DNA of 64,000 bases from Physella acuta (GCF_028476545.1 NW_026732596.1:490087-554086); one strand, 5' to 3'; counted from the stretch's first letter, positions 46,501 through 54,991 are shown. Numbers and translations: made by a program. The notes: generated by a model not told the origin, from the sequence alone.

Positions 46501-48131
46501 CTTGTTACTGTAGGATGACCCTGAGCCCACCCACCTTTGATGGGTACCTGACTTTCATTTTTACCCTATAGCATGACATACTAATTCAAAGGATTCCGCA
46601 CCAAAAGATATACATAACTTTAAAGATGGGTACCTGACTTTCATTGGGAAAGTAAAGGCTGCTGACCCACACCATCCCTTCATATGCCAAGATCAAGAAA
46701 CACATGAACTCTACTTCACCTGGCCTATAGATCGCTAGATCTAAAAAAAATCTTTACTTTCATTTACCCTACTGCATGAAATACTAACTCAAGTGATACT
46801 GTATCAAATGGTATACATATCTCTAAAGAAGTCTGCTTTCATCCTTCTCTAGATATTATCTACGCAGCAGTCTACTACTACAAGAAAGCTCTAGAATTCC
46901 CACCTATAGTTGTTGATGAACAGGTAAGTTCTTTTTTAAAATTAAAAATTATTTGAGCTGAATTGACAATTTATTTTTTTAGAGTAGAAGGATCACAAGT
47001 TGTACACTGAATCACACCCATCAAACATTTAAAATAAATTTGAATCTATTATCATTGAAACTTGGTAAATAGAAGGCTTATTATGGATACCAGCAAAAAA
47101 TAGATAAACAGCTACAACAATTGTATTTGTAGTTGTATGTTTGGTTGTATGAACTTCTTATTAATCCTATTTAATTTAAAAAATAAAGTTTAACTGGATA
47201 GTTAATTTTAAAAACTTAAACTCGGGCAGATGAGGCTCGTTAGCTGGGGACAGCCACTCTTCTAGGAGAGACAACTCCAAAACCAAACAACTGCTGCCTT
47301 GTAGTTTGTTCTTGGTTGGACAAAGGCTATGGAAGCAAATCCAAAAAGAAAAGCAGGCTGAAATCTGAGTCAATGGCCTCAATGGCGCATAACCAGTTGA
47401 CGCGTATCCTTAATTGTGATGGAGGCGTGGTCGAGTCGGCAAAAAAGCTCATGGTTGATAAAATTCGAAAAAGTCTCGAGTTCAAACCCTCTGGCAGATA
47501 AGGCTCGATCCCTTCCAACACAAAAAATTAAGAACGAAGAAGAAGAAGAAAAACTTTAAAAAAAATGAAAATTATCGCCCTGTGTAAATGTAAATAAATT
47601 AAAAGTATCGCCCAGTGTAAATGTGAATAAATTAAAAGTATCGCCCAGTGTAAATGTAAATAAATTAAAATTATCGCCCTGTGTAAATGTAAATAAATTA
47701 AAATTATCGGCCAGTGTAAATGTAAATAAATTAAAATTATCGCCCTGTGTAAATGTAAATAAATTAAAATTATCGGCCAGTGTAAATGTAAATAAATTAA
47801 AATTATCGCCCTGTGTAAATGTAAATAAATTAAAAGTATCGCCCAGTGTAAATGTAAATAAATTAAAAGTATCGCCCAGTGTAAATGTAAATAAATTAAA
47901 ATTATCGCCCTGTGTAAATGTAAATAAATTAAAATTATCGCCCTATGTAAATGTAAATAAATTAAAATTATCGCCCTATGTAAATATGTTGCGTGTGACC
48001 AATATGTTATTGCCCCTCAGGGAACCTTTGACCTCAGCCATGAGATTGCCTACAACCTGGCGCTGATCTATAACAAGTCAAACAACCCTGAGATGGCAAG
48101 CTACTACATTGAGAAGTACTGTGTCATTTAA
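31588..48131 (+). CDS. GTF3C3: TFIIIC subunit 3 (TFIIIC102), TPR protein
   Basis: This subunit of the tau-A part of TFIIIC uses TPR arrays to bridge A-box-bound TFIIIC and TFIIIB at Pol III genes. Exons: 31588-31680, 32479-32578, 33050-33349, 34017-34087, 34300-34420, 34587-34663, 35548-35662, 36020-36189, 36586-36673, 36953-37011, 37356-37468, 37852-37948, 38374-38520, 38739-38919, 39479-39637, 40800-40880, 41045-41139, 41308-41412, 42522-42599, 43754-43852, 44197-44272, 45169-45293, 45833-45920, 46853-46923, 48021-48131; about 939 aa (human 886). An acidic stretch (about 114-138) precedes a basic one, as in the human protein. TPR-like blocks lie near 200-265, 518-575, 788-840 and 866-939; the C-terminus EKYCVI resembles human TYCSI. 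The 3' end of exon 3 is uncertain: the frame requires a phase-1 donor, GTTGGA at 33350 or GTGAAA earlier. Donors of exons 2, 6 and 13 are also weak. Confidence 0.94.
31890..32397. mobile_element. Mutator-like MITE in GTF3C3 intron 1
   Basis: Long terminal inverted repeats of about 115 bp: the left starts GGTAAAACTCCATTTTAGC and the right ends GCTAAAATGGAGTTTTACC, with visible pairing well inside (for example CAGCATATTTTATTAT near the left versus its complement near 32330). Perfect 9-bp target duplications GACAGGCAG lie at 31881-31889 and 32398-32406. Long TIRs with 9-bp duplications are the signature of Mutator-like elements. There is no coding sequence, so it is non-autonomous. Confidence 0.88.
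35262..35468 (-). mobile_element. SINE family A copy in GTF3C3 intron 6
   Basis: Reverse orientation, with TTCCCTAACATGAGTTAGGT, CATCAGAGCTGGGTGAACTC and a head ending ACACTCCACCGCCATCC. Short related fragments also lie at about 34715-34760 and 35100-35240 in the same intron. Confidence 0.78.
37638..37735 (+). mobile_element. SINE family B fragment in GTF3C3 intron 11
   Basis: It carries GAATCCTCAGGCAGATGAGG and CATCTAGGAGAGAAAACTCC, collinear with the full family-B copy at 23325-23610, but lacks the head and the (GAA)n tail. Confidence 0.6.
38160..38410 (+). repeat. ~100-bp tandem repeat spanning the exon 13 acceptor
   Basis: The segment containing the exon 13 acceptor and the first codons is present in about three tandem versions. 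The true one is TTATTTTCAG then GATTTAATCAAAAG at 38364-38387. A close upstream version has TTATTTCAG then GATTTAATAAAAAG at about 38271-38293. A third, more diverged version lies near 38175-38205. The recurring block ATTTATAGGATTTGATAAAG separates them. The upstream copies carry intact-looking acceptor AGs. Confidence 0.82.
39150..39295 (-). mobile_element. SINE family A fragment in GTF3C3 intron 14
   Basis: Reverse orientation, with GGGGCAAGTGAAGTAGAGTT, GACCTCGGCATATGAAGAGA and CATCAGAGTTGGGTGGACTC. It lacks the head. Confidence 0.7.
39814..40273 (+). mobile_element. Helitron-like non-autonomous element, GTF3C3 intron 15
   Basis: The 5' end is TCTATATATATATAATTC preceded by A. The 3' end is a GCGTAT-G-ATACGC hairpin (40247-40259), then TCGGGTCGGCTCG followed by T. 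An A/T target, a 5' TC and a hairpin about 10-14 bp from a CT-rich terminus fit Helitrons, although the last four bases are CTCG rather than the usual CTRR. No target duplication is seen, as expected. Poly-G runs lie in the middle. Confidence 0.6.
42290..42495. repeat. 32-bp AT-rich tandem repeat before exon 19
   Basis: About six units built on GAACATATTTTATGTAAAAA and ATAATTTTTGAA. The array stops about 25 bp before the exon 19 acceptor (42520-42521), so it occupies the usual branch-point zone. Confidence 0.85.
42690..43018 (+). mobile_element. Helitron-like copy 2, GTF3C3 intron 19
   Basis: Collinear with 39850-40273: it shares TCTAAATGTTTACAA-type sequence, GGGGCAGATAATTTAGTT, the poly-G block, AGTGGCAGCATTGGTACTGT and the hairpin GGCATATGATACGCC followed by GCGGGTCGGCTCG and T. 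It lacks the TC(TA)n 5' terminus, so it is 5' truncated. Confidence 0.6.
43190..43445. repeat. 33-45-bp minisatellite in GTF3C3 intron 19
   Basis: Seven or so units containing CCTCCCCTAGGCTAGGTGG then AGCATTCCGCCAG or the longer AGCAAACTGCATGCCGCCAG. Short and long unit types are interspersed. It is much more GC-rich than the intron around it. Confidence 0.88.
44312..45050. mobile_element. Pogo/Tigger-like DNA transposon remnant, intron 21
   Basis: Inverted termini CAATGGTACCTCGACATAC and the complementary CACGAGATACCATTG. Subterminal blocks such as CTGGAACGGATTAAAGAC and TTTCTATGGAAAAA are familiar from pogo/Tigger-type elements. TA precedes the left end, while CA follows the right end where TA is expected. 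It is 739 bp with no long frame: a non-autonomous or decayed copy. Confidence 0.65.
46440..46760 (+). mobile_element. SINE family A copy with internal duplication, intron 23
   Basis: The head GGCTGCTAACCCAAAGGTC and body GATGGGTACCTGACTTTCAT are clear. The block GATGGGTACCTGACTTTCAT occurs twice (about 46539 and 46625), separated by roughly 65 bp containing a short direct repeat. The tail with TCATATGCCAAGATCAAG follows the second block. Confidence 0.7.
47220..47552 (+). mobile_element. SINE family B, two joined copies in intron 24
   Basis: A headless copy (CTCGGGCAGATGAGGCTCG to TAACCAGTTGACGCG) runs straight into a second head (GAGGCGTGGTCGAGTCGGC) that is internally deleted and ends in TTAAGAACGAAGAAGAAG. 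This may be a template-switch dimer or an insertion into the tail of the first copy. Confidence 0.7.
47560..47992. repeat. 33-bp AT-rich minisatellite in last GTF3C3 intron
   Basis: About 12-13 units of 33 bp with the pattern TGTAAATGTAAATAAATTA then AAATTATCGCCC, with GCCCTG, GCCCAG and GGCCAG variants. The array ends about 30 bp before the acceptor of the final coding exon. One frame stays open for 147 codons purely because the period is 3n. Confidence 0.93.
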
Positions 48132-48335
48132 AGTACCTTGTACTGTGTCATTTAAAGTACCCTGTACTGTGTCATTTAGAGTACCTTGTACTATGTCATT
48201 TAGAGTACATTGTACTGTGTCATTTAAAGTACCGTGTACTGTGTCATTTAGAGTACCTTGTACTGTGTCATTTAAAGTACTTTGTACTGTGTCATTTAAA
48301 GTACCTTGTACTGTGTCATTTAAAGTACCTTGACA
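48112..48335. repeat. 24-bp minisatellite beginning at the GTF3C3 stop codon
   Basis: Nine head-to-tail units. The first contains the last codons of GTF3C3: TAC TGT GTC ATT TAA, with TAA at 48129-48131, followed by AGTACCTTG. Every later unit repeats this 24-mer with small changes, so the gene's terminal Tyr-Cys-Val-Ile-stop is the template of the array. Later units lie in the 3' UTR. Confidence 0.95.
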
Positions 48336-48395
48336 TTTGAAATGGTGGATACTGTGTCATTTAAAATAATATGCTGTGCACCATGTTAAGTGATA
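48336..48395. repeat. Spacer between the two 24-bp blocks
   Basis: A spacer with TTTGAAATGGTGGATACTG and CACCATGTTAAGTGATAGAT interrupts the array. A near-copy of the same spacer follows the second block (48684-48755), so spacer plus block behave as a higher-order unit of roughly 350 bp. Confidence 0.85.
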
Positions 48396-48690
48396 GATGG
48401 TGTCATTTAAAGTACCTTGTACTGTGTCATTTAAAGTACCTTGTACTGTGTCATTTAAAGTACCTTGTACTGTGTCATTTAAAGTACCTTGTACTGTGTC
48501 ATTTAAAGTACCTTGTACTGTGTCATTTAAATTACCTTGTACTGTGTCATTTAAAGTACCTTGTACTGTGTCATTTAAAGTACCTTGTACTGTGTCATTT
48601 AAAGTACCCTGTACTGTGTCATTTAAAGTACCTTGTACTGTGTCATTTAAAGTACCTTGTACTGTGTCATTTAAAGTACCTTGACATTTG
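48396..48690. repeat. 24-bp minisatellite, second block
   Basis: Twelve further units of the same 24-mer, more homogeneous than the first block. It is followed by a repeat of the spacer. An alternative frame is open for 106 codons across the block (48371-48691), a by-product of the 3n period. Confidence 0.94.
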
Positions 48691-48904
48691 AAATGGTGGA
48701 TACTGAGTCATTTAAAATAATATGCACTGCACCATGTTAAGTGATAGATGGTGTTATTTAAAGTGATAGGTTTTTTTAAAATGAGAGGTACTGTGCAGTG
48801 TGATTATTGTTATATCAGTCATAAGCACTGTGACTTTTTAAAGTTATAATTAGAAGGTCTATGTACTCATAATACAAAGCAGTATTCAAATAAGTGAAAC
48901 AATG

Positions 48905-49140
48905 AAACATCTAAAGGTACTATCAATGTACTTGAATCACAAGTACAATACCTTGTCATTTAAAAGTACTGTCCCTTGAATCACAAGTACAGAACCATAT
49001 CAGTTAAAAGTACTGTCCTTTGAATCACAAGTACAATACCATGTCATTTAAAATTACTGTCCTTTGAATCACAAGTACAATGGCTTGTCAGTTAAAAGTA
49101 CTGTCCCTTGAATCACTAGAACAATACCTTGTTTAAAAGT
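48905..49140. repeat. ~46-bp derived tandem repeat, distal 3' UTR
   Basis: About five units containing TTGAATCACAAGTACAATAC then CTTGTCATTTAAAAGTACTG. The shared GTCATTTAAA and AGTAC words suggest it grew from the adjacent 24-bp array. A polyadenylation signal AATAAA at 49203-49208 follows shortly, so all these arrays probably lie within the GTF3C3 mRNA. Confidence 0.75.
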
Positions 49141-49202
49141 TAAGAGCTGTGTTATTGGCAAGTGACAATAATTGTTATTTATAGTTTGAAAAGTATTTTG
49201 TA

Positions 49203-49208
49203 AATAAA
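49203..49208 (+). terminator. Candidate GTF3C3 polyadenylation signal
   Basis: AATAAA about 1.07 kb after the stop codon and just beyond the repeat arrays. Another AATAAA-containing stretch lies at about 49283. This is inferred from sequence only. Confidence 0.4.
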
Positions 49209-49384
49209 CCATGTTATTTTATAAGTCGCTGCTGTAATTGATTTATTGTTCATTTCCTGTATATGTGTACATAATTTATATAATAAAAATGTTATCAATG
49301 TTTTGATTGAACATTGTGCTGTAATAAAAATGATTATATAAATCATTATTTCCTGTAATTTTTTTTGAAAACTTATAATTGTGT

Positions 49385-49740
49385 ATTGGATGTTTTTGAA
49401 CTCTACTTCATCTGCCCCATGTGTCTTGGGCACAAAGGGAAAAGATGATGATGATAGGATGTTTTATTATCATTACAGTTTATACACAATCACTACTGTA
49501 TCCTGTTTTCTGATATCGTCCTACTTATTTTAATTATAACAATAAATAGAATTATAGCCCCATTTTTTTACGCCTGATGAGGTAGGTGATGTGGACTTCA
49601 CCTATGTATGGGACCACAGAATGTGAAAGTATTGTATGGTCAGCTCTTTGCCCTGCTATCTTCACTTGCGTCAACTATTCAGTTGCCCATCAATGTAGAT
49701 TTATCCATTAGATTTCTGCTGCTAATGACTAAAGTGTTTT
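49385..49740. mobile_element. SINE family A fragments
   Basis: A family-A tail (ACTCTACTTCATCTGCCCC, AAAGATGATGATGATAGG) lies at 49398-49458. A diverged reverse-orientation copy lies at about 49575-49740 (GATGAGGTAGGTGATGTGG near its left end). Confidence 0.5.
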
Positions 49741-50457
49741 ACTGTTAATTCTACCCGCACTTTTAAGCTACACTGTTCGAAGAAACGCATGTTTATATAA
49801 GCTCATTATAATGGTTTGTTGAAGGGGGCTGGCGGCCTAAACACAAAGAAAGAACAGATAACTCATACAACCCTTAGGACGTTTTATTTAGTCATGGTTG
49901 ACTCCCTTTGGTTCTGAACTAGAAAATCTAGCTTTGAATTAATTCTTCATCAAATCAGTGACTGAATTTATTCATTAGCGGGAACTTCATGTTTTTGCTA
50001 TAAAGTTATCAATAACATCCATCTACCCAGGGCCGGCGTTACCTATAAGGCGAACTAGGCGGTCGCCTAAGGCGCCACCCCTATGGGGGCGCAAAAGGTT
50101 TAATCGCTATTATCCAAAAAGTACCAAATAATTAATAACTTTTATAACGGTATGGCGATCTATTTCGGCACCCAGGACGAACTATCAATTTTGCACCCCA
50201 CCCCATAATTAGGTCTATATAGGCCTATATTTATTCGCGATAGTGAAAATGCAACCCCACCTCCCTAAGTTGGAAAGGTCGGGGCGCTTTTTACCCGATA
50301 CTTTGCCTTTTTAATTTGGTGTCACATAATCGATGTAGAAAACGATTAAATAAGTACGTAATTTACATTTCGAACATTTTAAACGGTTTTCTAATTTTAA
50401 TAGGGCTTGTAAGTCTCATTTTCTCTTACTTTGAATTAGAAATCTGACTTGGTGTAT

Positions 50458-50711
50458 CAGAGGCGTAGAGACCCTTCCCGGCGCCCGGGGACAAACTTTC
50501 GATTTGCACCCCCCCCCCCCCTCGAACTTTTGATTTGTACCCCTCCATCCTCAAACTTTTCATTTGCACCCCCCCCCCCCTCAAACTTTCGATTTGCAAC
50601 CCCCCTCGAACTTTTCTTTTGCACCCCCCTCAAACTTTCCATTTGTTTTTACAACCCATTTTAGCGCCTTCCCCCCAAGGTCGGTGCCCCCCACCCCTCG
50701 CTACGCCTCTG
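50458..50711 (+). mobile_element. hAT-type MITE with poly-C minisatellite core
   Basis: 254 bp between CAGAGGCGTAG and CTACGCCTCTG, with perfect 8-bp duplications TGGTGTAT (50450-50457 and 50712-50719). The interior is five to six tandem units of TCAAACTTTCGATTTGCACC type separated by C runs. Confidence 0.88.
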
Positions 50712-51427
50712 TGGTGTATAGAATTTTGTAATGACGGGGTGTTCAAAGTATTGTACTTGTTTGGTAAGTTTTGATGACTCGTTTAGATTTGGGAGTAACG
50801 GCGGAAGGCTGTTGCTAATATGGTTTCGTAGAGTATAAAGTATCGAAGTGTTAAAGTGTCATAATTTTTATTCGTCTGTTTTGTGGTTGAAGGTCTAGTG
50901 GAATCTGATTGGTAGTAGAGAAATGAGAATACAGGTGATGAAGCATCATAGTTTTGAAGTTGGGGAGTATTGATTCTTGTGGTACTAAGGTATCGAATTT
51001 GATTGTTAAAGTGTAGTAGTAGGTCCAGTGAAATCGTTGTTTATTGGGAGTACCGTTTGTAGAGCTTGGTGAAGTTAAACGAATCGGGGTCGTAGTTCTG
51101 GAGCATCGAGTCTAGTTATGTTTAAGTATCGAAGTTTGATATGTGTTGTGAATAAAGCAGATTGAGTATATCGAGTAGTCGAGGTTATCGTACGTAAGAT
51201 GATTTCAATTCAGGACAGAACACACTACAAAGAAAGGTAGGTGTTCTCTAGCTGAAAAATCTTTAGTTTTTAGGAATCTATACTGCCACTCTTAAAGTAT
51301 TAATATATTATTTATTAAATAACATATATAATTAAATATATTAAATAGGATGGAATTTATAACTAACCGTAAACATTGTTTTTTTTTTTCAAATTATAAT
51401 TTATTTATTTATTTATTTAGGCCTATT

Positions 51428-51430
<3 letters not shown>

Positions 51431-51480
<50 letters not shown>
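51431..51480 (-). other. 50-base poly-T (poly-A on the minus strand)
   Basis: Exactly 50 consecutive T. Read on the minus strand it is a poly(A) tract downstream of the zinc-finger frame at 51962-52276. A related stretch (GCAATTAAAACAAGTACATC) lies beside another T-rich run at 53160-53230. The pairing of similar 3' sequence and A-tails suggests retroposed transcripts. Confidence 0.6.
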
Positions 51481-51482
<2 letters not shown>

Positions 51483-51734
51483 AATTTAAAACACGTACAT
51501 TAACATCAGCAAATTTTACATAGTTGAATTTATACATACACAAAATTAAAAGATAGTTGTAAAGACCATTTGTTGACAGGTCTTTTTTTAGGAGGGGTAC
51601 ATTTGTAGGTGGTGGGGGGGGGGGGAGGGGTGGTTGTATTTACGAGAGTCAGAGAAAATATGACTAAAAAAATTGTCTTGGTCGCTGCTTTTCTCTTCCT
51701 TGTCGTGATTCTTATTTTCTTCTCTGGTGTGAGG

Positions 51735-51972
51735 CAGTAGCGTAGCGGGGGGGGGGGGGGCATATGTCTCCGGGCGCCGACCTTAGGGGGGGGGGGGGGG
51801 CGCCAAATTGAAAGTTTGAGGGGGGGGGGGGGGTGCAAATGAAAAGTTCGAGGGGGAGGGGGGAAGCAAATCGAAAGTTTGAGGGGGGGGGGGTGCAAAT
51901 GAAAAGTTCGAGGGGGGGGGGTGCAAATCGAAAGTTTGTCCCCGGGCGCCGGGAAGGGTCGCTACGCCTCTG
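51735..51972 (-). mobile_element. hAT-type MITE interrupting the zinc-finger locus
   Basis: 238 bp between CAGTAGCGTAGCG and CGCTACGCCTCTG. The flanks GTGTGAGG and TTGTGAGG match at seven of eight positions. It is in reverse orientation relative to 50458-50711, with the same AACTTTCGATTTGCACC-type units read as their complement, separated by G runs. Confidence 0.85.
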
Positions 51973-52276
51973 TTGTGAGGCTGAAGTAAGCTGAGTAGTA
52001 ATTGGAACCATCCCCCATTTCAGAGTGTATTTCCTCGCAGTGACTGTCCCAAGCATACTCTGAAAGGAAACATGTTTCACAGATGGTGCATTGGAAAGTT
52101 TCAGTCTCCGTATGTGTTTCTGCGTGGTGCGTGACTGCTTGTTCGCGTGTAATTTGTATATTGCATAATCCGCATACTGTATTCTTCGTGTGTTGTTTGT
52201 AATGTTTAACATACTCTTCTAGGTTCTTGCACATTTTTAAGCAGCATCCGCAGGTCATAAGCTCATTAGTCATCAA
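51962..52276 (-). CDS. Three-finger C2H2 zinc-finger protein (ORF)
   Basis: An open frame of about 104 codons with three canonically spaced fingers: C-x2-C-x12-H-x3-H (CGCC ... HYKQH), C-x2-C-x12-H-x3-H (CGLC ... HAETH) and C-x2-C-x12-H-x4-H (CTIC ... HCEEIH). Such fingers normally bind DNA or RNA; no specific orthologue is recognised. The frame begins with two Met codons 16-18 bp from a hAT terminus (52292) and runs into the MITE at 51735-51972. A basic stretch (KKIRITTRKRKAATK) is open on the far side, so the MITE probably cut the original reading or its 3' part. It lies inside the 5.3-kb hAT composite and upstream of a 50-base A tract on the same strand, so it may be a captured or retroposed gene. 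Whether it is expressed is unknown. Confidence 0.6.
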   Translation of the reverse strand: MMTNELMTCGCCLKMCKNLEEYVKHYKQHTKNTVCGLCNIQITREQAVTHHAETHTETETFQCTICETCFLSEYAWDSHCEEIHSEMGDGSNYYSAYFSLTTEA

Positions 52277-52291
52277 ATCGACTGCCCAAAC

Positions 52292-53060
52292 CAGGGGTCG
52301 GCAACCTGCGGCTCGCGAGCCGCATGCGGCTCTTTTGATGTCAAGATGCGGCTCTTCAGCTCCATGAACAAAAATTAATAATTATTTTATTTTATTTTCA
52401 AGACTCATTAAAATATTAGTCTGCAACACTCGGTAATGAACGATATAATAATAAACATAAACAATTAACACTCACTATTCTATTAGACTATTTAGTTACT
52501 CCCTATTTCAATGTACTTCCTATTAAATTGTCCATTGCGAATTGAAACATTCAACTTCATGACGGATATCACAAAGAAACTAAACGAGATAAATGTAAAA
52601 CTGAAAAGAAAGGAAAACCCAGCCTATGCCTTGTTCGAAGAAGTGGTTTGTTTAGAGCAGGGGTCTCCAAACTTTTCAGTCCGAGGGCCGGATTAAATAT
52701 CAAATTTCAGTTCGGGGGCCAGTTTCTTCCAGGCATTTCTTTGATTTTTCTGGGCAAAGTTCCTCAGCTATCACCAACAAACGCTTTTTCCGTGGACAAA
52801 AAGATCTCCGCGGGCCGGATGAGAGGACCTCGCGGGCCGCATCCGGCCCGCGGGCCGTAGTTTGGAGACCCCTGGTTTAGAGAAAAAAATACTTTTTTGT
52901 TAGAGTCACGGAGAGCAGTAAATTATTGGAAAAACAATATCGTGATTAAACCAATGCTACTATTAACATGAATCACTTCAGCATTACTATAAAGAAAATG
53001 AAGGATGTTTTCACTGAGAGATATGAGCATTTCAAAATATATATATATATATAAAATCCT
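52292..53060 (+). mobile_element. hAT element fragment with transposase remnant
   Basis: The terminus CAGGGGTCGGCAACCTGCGG and the next 75 bp match the right arm (complemented) of the MITE at 53975-54182. Downstream on the + strand, about 52550-52650 encodes MTDITKKLNEINVKLKRKEN, and 52972-53035 encodes HFSITIKKMKDVFTERYEHF. These resemble the HLNELN-x-KLQGK and downstream F-x-x-RF segments of hAT transposases of the ZBED5/GTF2IRD2-like type. The segments are broken by frame loss and by the MITE at 52658-52874. No right terminus was found. Confidence 0.6.
52658..52874 (+). mobile_element. hAT-type MITE (CAGGGGTCTCCAAAC family)
   Basis: 217 bp with perfect inverted ends CAGGGGTCTCCAAAC and GTTTGGAGACCCCTG and perfect 8-bp duplications GTTTAGAG (52650-52657 and 52875-52882). 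The interior is GC-rich near the right end (GCGGGCCGCATCCGGCCCGC). It sits inside the transposase remnant. Confidence 0.93.
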
Positions 53061-53159
53061 AAACAAAGATCATACTATTGACATAAAACTTTTTGGGGCT
53101 CTTTAATTACTTTAAACACTGGGAAATTTTGTACATTGTAAAATTTGTCACTTCCATCT

Positions 53160-53960
53160 TTTTTTTTTTTTTTACTTTTTTTTAACTTTTTATTTAAATA
53201 CTTTTATTTGCAATTAAAACAAGTACATCAACATAACATTTTTTACATAATTTCGAGCATCAAATAAAAACGAAAGGTTTTGCAAATTAAGTTGACTAGT
53301 TGAAAGGGTGTTTATTTATGTACTGGTCGCATTGAGTTTTCAAAAGGTTGCTGTGTGAAAGATGAGGGGAAAGAAACAAGGTTTAGAACTTTAAATAAGT
53401 AAATGAATAGATATTCGAAATTGACGTTGGGGTGGGTGGTGGGGTCGTTGGAACAGTTAAAGGGAATGTGGGGTTATCATGTCTGAGGGTGAAGTGGATA
53501 GAGGGGGGAGGGGGTAGATGTGTCTGACGAGGCGTGGAGAGGGTGTCTGTGTGTTTTTAAGGCAAGCCAAGCGTCAAATTATGTGCTGTGTTATCTAACT
53601 GCTGAGGCGTTGCTATTTATAGTGTGTGTGGGTGGGTGGGGGGGGGGGGGGAGGAGGGTTTGACAAACAGATTGCTGTGTGAGCGATTTATTGGGAGGGT
53701 GAAAGGTTGGTATGTTCAAGTAGGTGTTTATGTTTATTTGAATGTTTAGTACCGACAGGTTAGGGGTGGGTAGGCGTGTAGCTATCACGGGGTGTGGGGA
53801 TACAGTGGAGTTTTAAAGGTAAAAAATTGGTTAACAGTGTTCTCATAAAAGAGTTAGTAAAATTTACAAAACAACTGTAAGTATTAATTTGGTGATAATA
53901 ATGCGAATACAAAGGGAGTGGGGGTCATTGGGGTCATTTTGTACGTTGTGGACCAAAGTA
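53160..53960 (-). other. Second A-tailed sequence, G-rich flank
   Basis: A T-rich run at 53159-53177 is followed by sequence resembling the start of the 51481-51530 stretch. The rest, to 53960, is G-rich on the + strand with short T-runs and no reliable frame; a TGTGTGGGTGGGTGG run with a 14-base G tract lies at about 53624-53651. Possibly a diverged relative of the unit carrying the zinc-finger frame. Confidence 0.35.
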
Positions 53961-53974
53961 CCTTACATATATGA

Positions 53975-54182
53975 CAGGGGTCGGCAACCTTTTGAAGCGG
54001 AAGAGCCAAAAGTTACAATTTTCAAAATTTCCCTGGTTTTAAAGAGCCACTAACATTTTTTAAAATTTCAAATACATTATTTATTATTAAGATTATTAGT
54101 ATTTGTGCAAGGAGCTGAAGAGCCGCATCTTGACAACAAAAGAGCCGCATGCGGCTCGCGAGCCGCAGGTTGCCGACCCCTG
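53975..54182 (+). mobile_element. hAT-type MITE (CAGGGGTCGGCAACC family), complete
   Basis: 208 bp with ends CAGGGGTCGGCAACC and GGTTGCCGACCCCTG and perfect 8-bp duplications ATATATGA (53967-53974 and 54183-54190). The right arm matches the fragment at 52292 and the left arm matches the fragment at 570. It is therefore the reference copy of this family in the window. Confidence 0.93.
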
Positions 54183-54906
54183 ATATATGATAATAGTTAA
54201 ATAGAAACAACTGACGGTTGCCGACACCAGGTCCAGGCCACAATCGTAATAAGGTGATTGTCATCAAAATTGAATAAAAGTATATTATAATAAAGCTACC
54301 GTTTTCGGACTTTGAAACAAAACCTACATTTAAGTATTCAATAGGTAGAATATATTGTTTTTACAAGTTGTCATAGCAAATATAAAAGTTTTGTTACAAT
54401 TATCACGTAATGAAATTTAGAGCTTTTTATTGTGTTTTTCAAGCATGTCTTAGTTACCCTTGGTTAATTTAGCTATTCTTGTGAAAGTTATTTCCCTTGA
54501 ATAAAATTTTGGTATTTGAATTTTCAAATGGGAGATAATTCTTTGCTTAACTTTACATTTATTTCAAATCCCCGCACCTTAGGTTGACTGCTTACATATA
54601 AATACAACTTTAAGTTATTATTTGCTATTGTAAAAATTATTTAGAGCTTAAGTTCTGAACAAAAATGTTTGGTAGGTTTTTTTAGCATTATCAAGGTTAA
54701 AAACAAATACATCAGTAGCCTTTATAGATTGCAATACTTAAAGTTAGTAGACATACAGTCAATAGTCGTAAATTAAACATTTAAATTATTGTATTTTCAT
54801 ATTTTTCACCCTCTCCTAAAGGATTCATATATGACAATTTTAGGCTCGAATCTATTATTTATAACCTTTTATTTTTCTAAAACAAAAAAAATCGTTACAT
54901 AATCAC

Positions 54907-54910
<4 letters not shown>

Positions 54911-54991
<81 letters not shown>
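54911..54991. repeat. (AT)n microsatellite
   Basis: About 80 bp of AT dinucleotides followed by a short (AC)n. The corresponding place in the inverted second copy (near 63840) has no AT expansion, so it arose after the copies separated. Confidence 0.95.

Noticed and set aside
47623-48066. 147-codon N-K-L-K-L-S-P frame
   Set aside because: It is the 33-bp intronic array running into the last GTF3C3 exon in a different frame from the gene.
48371-48691. V-S-F-K-V-P-C-T repeat protein
   Set aside because: It is an alternative frame of the 24-bp array in the GTF3C3 3' UTR.
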